A DNA stretch of 35,215 nucleotides from Acidobacteriota bacterium (GTDB lineage Bacteria; Acidobacteriota; Terriglobia; Bryobacterales; Bryobacteraceae): the NCBI GenBank assembly GCA_018268935.1, contig JAFDVS010000069.1, forward strand, positions 5,471 through 40,685, in the 5' to 3' direction. This document shows positions 31,751 through 35,215 of this stretch, in pieces. A model generated the notes under the pieces. That model did no database searches, had not been told where the DNA came from, and saw only the letters and a program-made list of their open reading frames with translations. Both the position numbers and the translations under genes were made by a program. Position 1 is the first letter of the stretch; every line of letters begins with the position of its first letter.

Positions 31751-32871
31751 TCACACTTGTCCTGCTCGCATTAGCCGCCGGATCGCTGGTATTCACATTA
31801 CTGGCGATCGAGGCGGCGCGGCAGTATTTGTGTGTGCCTGTGCGGGCGGCCGGTCCGCTTGCGCCGGTGAGTATTTTGAAGCCGCTCGCCGGTGTGGATG
31901 AAGGACTGGAGGAGAATCTCCGCAGCTTCTTCCAGCAAGACTATCCTCAGTTCGAAATCCTGATGGCGGTATCGACGGAAGACGATGCTGCGTTGCCGGT
32001 GGCGCGGCGGCTGGCGGCGGAGTTTCCTTCCGTGCCATCGCGCATCGTGATCACTGGTGAGCCGCCCTATCCGAATCGCAAAGTGGCGAGTATTCACGCC
32101 ATGGCGCAGCAGGCCCGCTACGACTTGCTGGTGATGGCGGATAGCGATATCCGGGTTACGCCGGAGATGCTGCGCCGGATCGACGCCGAGTTCGCCGACG
32201 AACGGCTGGTGCTGACCACATGCCCCTATCGCGCAGTGCCGGGGAATTCGTTCTGGTCGAAGCTGGAAGCGGTGATGATGAACACCGAGTTTCTGGCCGG
32301 GATACTTACGGCAAGGATGCTGGAGGGTATGCGGTTCGCCGTGGGGCCGACGATTATTTGCCGGAAGCGGGCGCTCGAAGTGATTGGCGGATTTGAAACG
32401 TTACGCGATTTTCTGGCGGAAGATTTTGTATTCGGGCAGCGCGTGGCTGATGCGGGGCTCGGGGTCGGGCTTTCTTCTTACGTGATTGAGCATCGCATCG
32501 GCACAGCCAACTTCCGGCGCAATGCCGAACACCGCCTGCGTTGGGTGCGTAGCACACGGCGTTCACGCCCTGCCGGTTACGTGGGCCAATTGTTCACGTA
32601 TCCGGTGCCGCTGGCCTTGCTGCTGGTGATGTGGAGTCCCGCTTGGTGGCCTGTGCTGGCGTGTACCGGCGTGCTTCGCATGATCAGCGCCTGGCAAACG
32701 GCGGTGCGTATTGTGCGCGATCCGATCGTCCGTTCGCAGCCATGGCTTGTGCCGCTGCAGGACGCGATGAGCTTCTGCTTCTGGATCGCCGGCTTTGTGG
32801 GGAACACGATTGATTGGCGGGGCAAGGTGTTTTACTTGCGCAAGGACGGTACGTTCGAACGATTGCGGTGA
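31747..32871 (+). CDS. Ceramide-glucosyltransferase-like family 21 glycosyltransferase (HpnI-like)
   Basis: 374 residues with an N-terminal membrane helix (ITLVLLALAAGSLVFTLLAI) and two or three C-terminal membrane segments. The catalytic part contains VSILKPLAGVDEGLEENL, the DXD-like MADSDIRV, the acid of LAEDFVFG and the (Q/R)XXRW-type end HRLRW. That D, D, D, (Q/R)XXRW series is the hallmark of glucosylceramide synthase relatives. In bacteria such proteins glycosylate sphingolipids or, as HpnI, add a sugar amine to bacteriohopanetetrol. Which lipid is used cannot be decided, as no hopanoid or sphingolipid genes are in view. It starts with GTG at 31747 in a GTGA overlap with thrS. Confidence 0.8.
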   Translation: MITLVLLALAAGSLVFTLLAIEAARQYLCVPVRAAGPLAPVSILKPLAGVDEGLEENLRSFFQQDYPQFEILMAVSTEDDAALPVARRLAAEFPSVPSRIVITGEPPYPNRKVASIHAMAQQARYDLLVMADSDIRVTPEMLRRIDAEFADERLVLTTCPYRAVPGNSFWSKLEAVMMNTEFLAGILTARMLEGMRFAVGPTIICRKRALEVIGGFETLRDFLAEDFVFGQRVADAGLGVGLSSYVIEHRIGTANFRRNAEHRLRWVRSTRRSRPAGYVGQLFTYPVPLALLLVMWSPAWWPVLACTGVLRMISAWQTAVRIVRDPIVRSQPWLVPLQDAMSFCFWIAGFVGNTIDWRGKVFYLRKDGTFERLR

Positions 32872-32883
32872 TAATATACGGCC

Positions 32884-33807
32884 ATGTTGACGCGCCGTGA
32901 GTTCCCTTCTCTGCTGGCGGCCGCGGCCGCGAGCTTTGCCGCCGATTCGCGCTATACGGTGGGCATCACCACCAACACTCGTGGTGGCTGGGAGGACGAT
33001 GTTTATCTCTCCTTCCGTGAGGCGAAGGAGGTGGGCTATCGCTATGTGGAGACGTTCATCCACTACTTCGCCAAGGATTACTTCCCGAATAATCCGCAAG
33101 GCCTGCAGAAGCGCATCGATGAGATTGGGGTGAAGTTCGTTACTATCTCCAATGGCGGCCCGCTGGAGACGAACTTCCAGGATCCGGCGAAGCACGTGAA
33201 GTTGCTGGAGGATCACGTCAGCTTGGGCAAGTTCATCCGGCACTTTGGCTGCAAGCATCTGAAGATCAATCTGGGGCCGCGGCGGCCTACCGGCACTACA
33301 GCCGAGGATCTGAAGCACATGGCGTCGTCGTGCGAGGAATTGGGCAAGCGGCTGAAGGCCGAGGGAATCCGGCTGGCGATTCACGCCCACATGTGGAATC
33401 AGTTCGAGAACCGGAAAGAGATCGACTACATGATGGAGCACACCACCGCGGCCAATGTGGGGTTTGTATTGGACACGGGGCACATCACGATGGCTGGCAT
33501 CGACCCGGTGGAACTGGCGAAGACGTTGGGGCACCGGATTGTCGAGTTTCACATGAAGGACACGGCGCCGGAGAATCGCGGCGGCGCGAAGAGCCGCCTG
33601 GAGCGGCCGGACATGATGAAGAATCCGCCGTTCTTCCCATTAGGACAGGGCGGGGTGGATTTTCCGGCCTTGAAGGCGCATCTGGACAAGATCGGCTGGC
33701 GCGGGTTTCTGACGGTGGAATTGGACACGTCGCCGTTCCGGCCGCCGAAGGAGAGCGCGCGGACGAGCCTGAAATATATCGAGGGGAAGCTGGGGATCAA
33801 GGCTTGA
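32884..33807 (+). CDS. Exported sugar-phosphate isomerase/epimerase-like TIM barrel protein
   Basis: 307 residues. The leader LTRREFPSLLAAAAASFAADS has a twin-arginine-like TRREF, so export by Tat is likely. The domain is a xylose-isomerase-like (AP endonuclease 2) barrel with candidate metal ligands in YVETF, LAIHAHMWNQFE, GFVLDTGHITMAG, VEFHMKD and TVELD. Family members isomerise or epimerise sugars such as inosose or hydroxypyruvate-related compounds. Substrate not determinable. It follows the glycosyltransferase by 12 bases on the same strand. Confidence 0.82.
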   Translation: MLTRREFPSLLAAAAASFAADSRYTVGITTNTRGGWEDDVYLSFREAKEVGYRYVETFIHYFAKDYFPNNPQGLQKRIDEIGVKFVTISNGGPLETNFQDPAKHVKLLEDHVSLGKFIRHFGCKHLKINLGPRRPTGTTAEDLKHMASSCEELGKRLKAEGIRLAIHAHMWNQFENRKEIDYMMEHTTAANVGFVLDTGHITMAGIDPVELAKTLGHRIVEFHMKDTAPENRGGAKSRLERPDMMKNPPFFPLGQGGVDFPALKAHLDKIGWRGFLTVELDTSPFRPPKESARTSLKYIEGKLGIKA

Positions 33808-33834
33808 TGCTTGTGATGCTACGATAGGAGCATC

Positions 33835-34083
33835 ATGAGCATCAGGACTACCATCACTCTGGAGGAGAACGTCATGGCCGCTTTGCAGGCGGAAGCAAAG
33901 CGCCGCGGGTTGACGTTTAAGGAGACCGTCAACGAGACCATACGCGCCGGACTGCGCAGGCAGGAACAGCGCGAGATTCCTCCCTTTCGCGTTAAGCCTT
34001 TGCAGATGGGAGGCCCGTTGCCGGGGGTCAACTACGACTGCACTGCGGAGTTGTGGGACTTGGATGACAAGGAGATCCGGTGA
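33835..34083 (+). CDS. vapB: VapB-type antitoxin
   Basis: 82 residues. The first half (SIRTTITLEENVMAALQAEAKRRGLTFKETVNETIRAGL) is a ribbon-helix-helix DNA-binding domain. The second half (PPFRVKPLQMGG, CTAELWDLDD) is the extended tail that wraps the toxin. AGGAG lies just before the ATG. It is expected to repress its own operon and neutralise the VapC encoded next, with which it overlaps by four bases (GTGA). Confidence 0.88.
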   Translation: MSIRTTITLEENVMAALQAEAKRRGLTFKETVNETIRAGLRRQEQREIPPFRVKPLQMGGPLPGVNYDCTAELWDLDDKEIR

Positions 34084-34505
34084 CGCTGCTGGACGTCAAC
34101 ATTCTACTCTACGCCTACAACCCTCAATCGCAGCACCACGAACGAGTGCGGCCATGGTTGGAAGCGCTGTTGTCCAGCACTGACGTTGGCATCCCTTGGA
34201 TCTCATTGTGGGGGTTCCTTCGAATTGTTACGAACCCGCGGCTGTCCATGCAGGCCGCCCGCCCCGAGGCGGCGCTGGCAGTAGTGCGCGACCTGATCGC
34301 GCGTCCGAACGTACATCTGGTAGAGCCCGGGCGGGCGCACGTCCGTATCCTGGAGGAGATGATCCTGGAAGGGCAATCCTCCGGATCTCGAACCACCGAC
34401 GCGGTTCTGGCCGCCCTGGCCATCGAGAACGGGGCCACGCTAGCCAGCACCGATAAAGACTTCAGCCGCTTCCCCAAACTCAAGTGGCTCAATCCGATTG
34501 CATAA
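34080..34505 (+). CDS. vapC: VapC-type PIN-domain toxin ribonuclease
   Basis: 141 residues starting with GTG at 34080, preceded by AAGGAG (34069-34074). Acidic residues of the PIN active site are seen in LLDVNILLYAYN, TTDAVLAALAIE and ASTDKDFSRFP, the last being the family-typical DxDF context. Such toxins cut tRNA or rRNA when free of antitoxin. The pair sits between a TIM-barrel gene and a pilus ATPase with no sign of insertion sequences, so it is a chromosomal module of unclear purpose. Confidence 0.88.
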   Translation: MTLLDVNILLYAYNPQSQHHERVRPWLEALLSSTDVGIPWISLWGFLRIVTNPRLSMQAARPEAALAVVRDLIARPNVHLVEPGRAHVRILEEMILEGQSSGSRTTDAVLAALAIENGATLASTDKDFSRFPKLKWLNPIA

Positions 34506-34552
34506 ATCCTCCACGTTCTTGCCTGCGGCTACGTCTTACCTAATGGAGAGCT

Positions 34553-35215
34553 ATGGCCGCACCGGATCGTCCCAGACTTGTGAACCCGCAGGCAGAAGCC
34601 GACGCCGCCCGGGCGTTGGCGAAGCGCTATCGGTGTGACTATGTGGATCTGAAGGAAGAGCGCATCGACCACGGATTGTTTCAGAACATCCCGGTCGACC
34701 TGATGTTTCGCTATAACTTCGTCCCACTGAACGCCTCCAACGGGACACTGGAGATCGCCCTAGCCGATCCGCGGAACCTCAACCTGATCGATGAGCTGTC
34801 CATTCTGCTGGAGAAGAAGCTCCACGTGAAGGTGGCCACGCTCAGCCAGATCTCGGACCTGTTGAAAAAGACTGAGCAAAGCCAGCGCGTGCTGGAAGAG
34901 GTGACCGAGACCTTCGCTCTGGACGTGGTGGGCGACGAGGAAAACTCCGACGAGACTCTCTCCATTGACCGGTTGACCGGCGCCGATTCGGATATCGCCC
35001 CGGTGATCAAGCTGGTGGATACCACCATCTTCAACGCCCTGGAACGCCGCGCCTCGGATATTCACATTGAGACTCGGGACCAGGAAGTGGCCATCAAGTA
35101 CCGCATCGACGGCGTGTTGCAATACGCCATGCCTCCGATTGCCAAGGACTGGCACACCACCATCATCAGCCGCATCAAGGTCATGAGCGAACTGGACATC
35201 GCCGAGCGGCGCGTG
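34553..35215 (+). CDS. Type IV pilus/type II secretion assembly ATPase (GspE/PilB family), 3' end cut by window edge
   Basis: 221 residues visible. An N-terminal type II secretion E domain includes DYVDLKEERIDHGLF, PLNASNGTLEIALADPRNL and VKVATLSQISDLLKK. The start of the ATPase part follows: PVIKLVDTTIFNALERRASDIHIE and VAIKYRIDGVLQYAM. The Walker A would lie beyond base 35215. The ATG at 34553 follows GGAGAG at a suitable distance. It energises pilus extension or secretion at the inner membrane. PilB and GspE cannot be separated without neighbours; acidobacterial genomes usually have PilB next to pilT and pilC. Confidence 0.9.
   Translation, partial: MAAPDRPRLVNPQAEADAARALAKRYRCDYVDLKEERIDHGLFQNIPVDLMFRYNFVPLNASNGTLEIALADPRNLNLIDELSILLEKKLHVKVATLSQISDLLKKTEQSQRVLEEVTETFALDVVGDEENSDETLSIDRLTGADSDIAPVIKLVDTTIFNALERRASDIHIETRDQEVAIKYRIDGVLQYAMPPIAKDWHTTIISRIKVMSELDIAERRV

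Overview
The window looks like a chromosomal segment from an acidobacterium, most like the Bryobacter/Solibacter group. The inference rests on gene content and style: a long BamA with five POTRA domains, many small secreted proteins with Tat-type or Sec-type leaders, Tat-exported aldo/keto reductase and TIM-barrel proteins, high G+C coding DNA, GTG starts in GTGA stop/start overlaps, and an ECF sigma factor with a small zinc-finger anti-sigma. No database search was possible, so the taxonomic call is inference. Apart from one toxin-antitoxin pair there is no mobile element, phage or CRISPR array.

Layout. 1-4114 (minus strand): bamA, cut by the window edge, then an exported tetraheme cytochrome c. 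4212-10627 (plus strand): a tight six-gene operon with crtE, crtI and crtB, then a membrane-anchored sulfite-oxidase-like molybdoenzyme, a family 2 glycosyltransferase and a PlsC-like acyltransferase. The natural reading is a pathway to a glycosylated and acylated carotenoid. 10662-11892: two tandem exported peroxiredoxins, the first with an in-frame UGA exactly where the second has its catalytic cysteine, followed by a bacterial SECIS-like hairpin. 11948-15229: a very large internally duplicated membrane protein with a CPBP (Abi) protease core. Then tRNA-Asp and a DUF3467-like protein.

15707-19900 (minus strand) is a nitrogen-control operon amt-glnB-glnD, divergent from an outer-membrane porin (20159-21292) that ends in a strong terminator. 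tRNA-Arg(TCG), an alpha-amino-acid-ester-hydrolase-like enzyme and an unrecognised secreted protein follow on the minus strand. On the plus strand come a Tat-exported aldo/keto reductase, a small secreted protein and an FHA-GAF-AAA+ sigma-54 activator. The activator meets an ECF sigma/anti-sigma pair tail to tail. The one long intergenic stretch (29429-29809) is the thrS leader. After it lie thrS, a ceramide-glucosyltransferase-like GT21, an exported TIM-barrel protein, vapBC, and the start of a type IV pilus/type II secretion ATPase cut by the right edge.

The most exciting item is the putative periplasmic selenocysteine peroxiredoxin (UGA at 10872-10874, hairpin 10889-10910), which standard gene calling would split into two fragments or label a pseudogene. 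It sits directly behind a carotenoid operon and beside its own cysteine-containing paralogue. That suggests a combined membrane and periplasm antioxidant locus. The linkage is inferred from position only.
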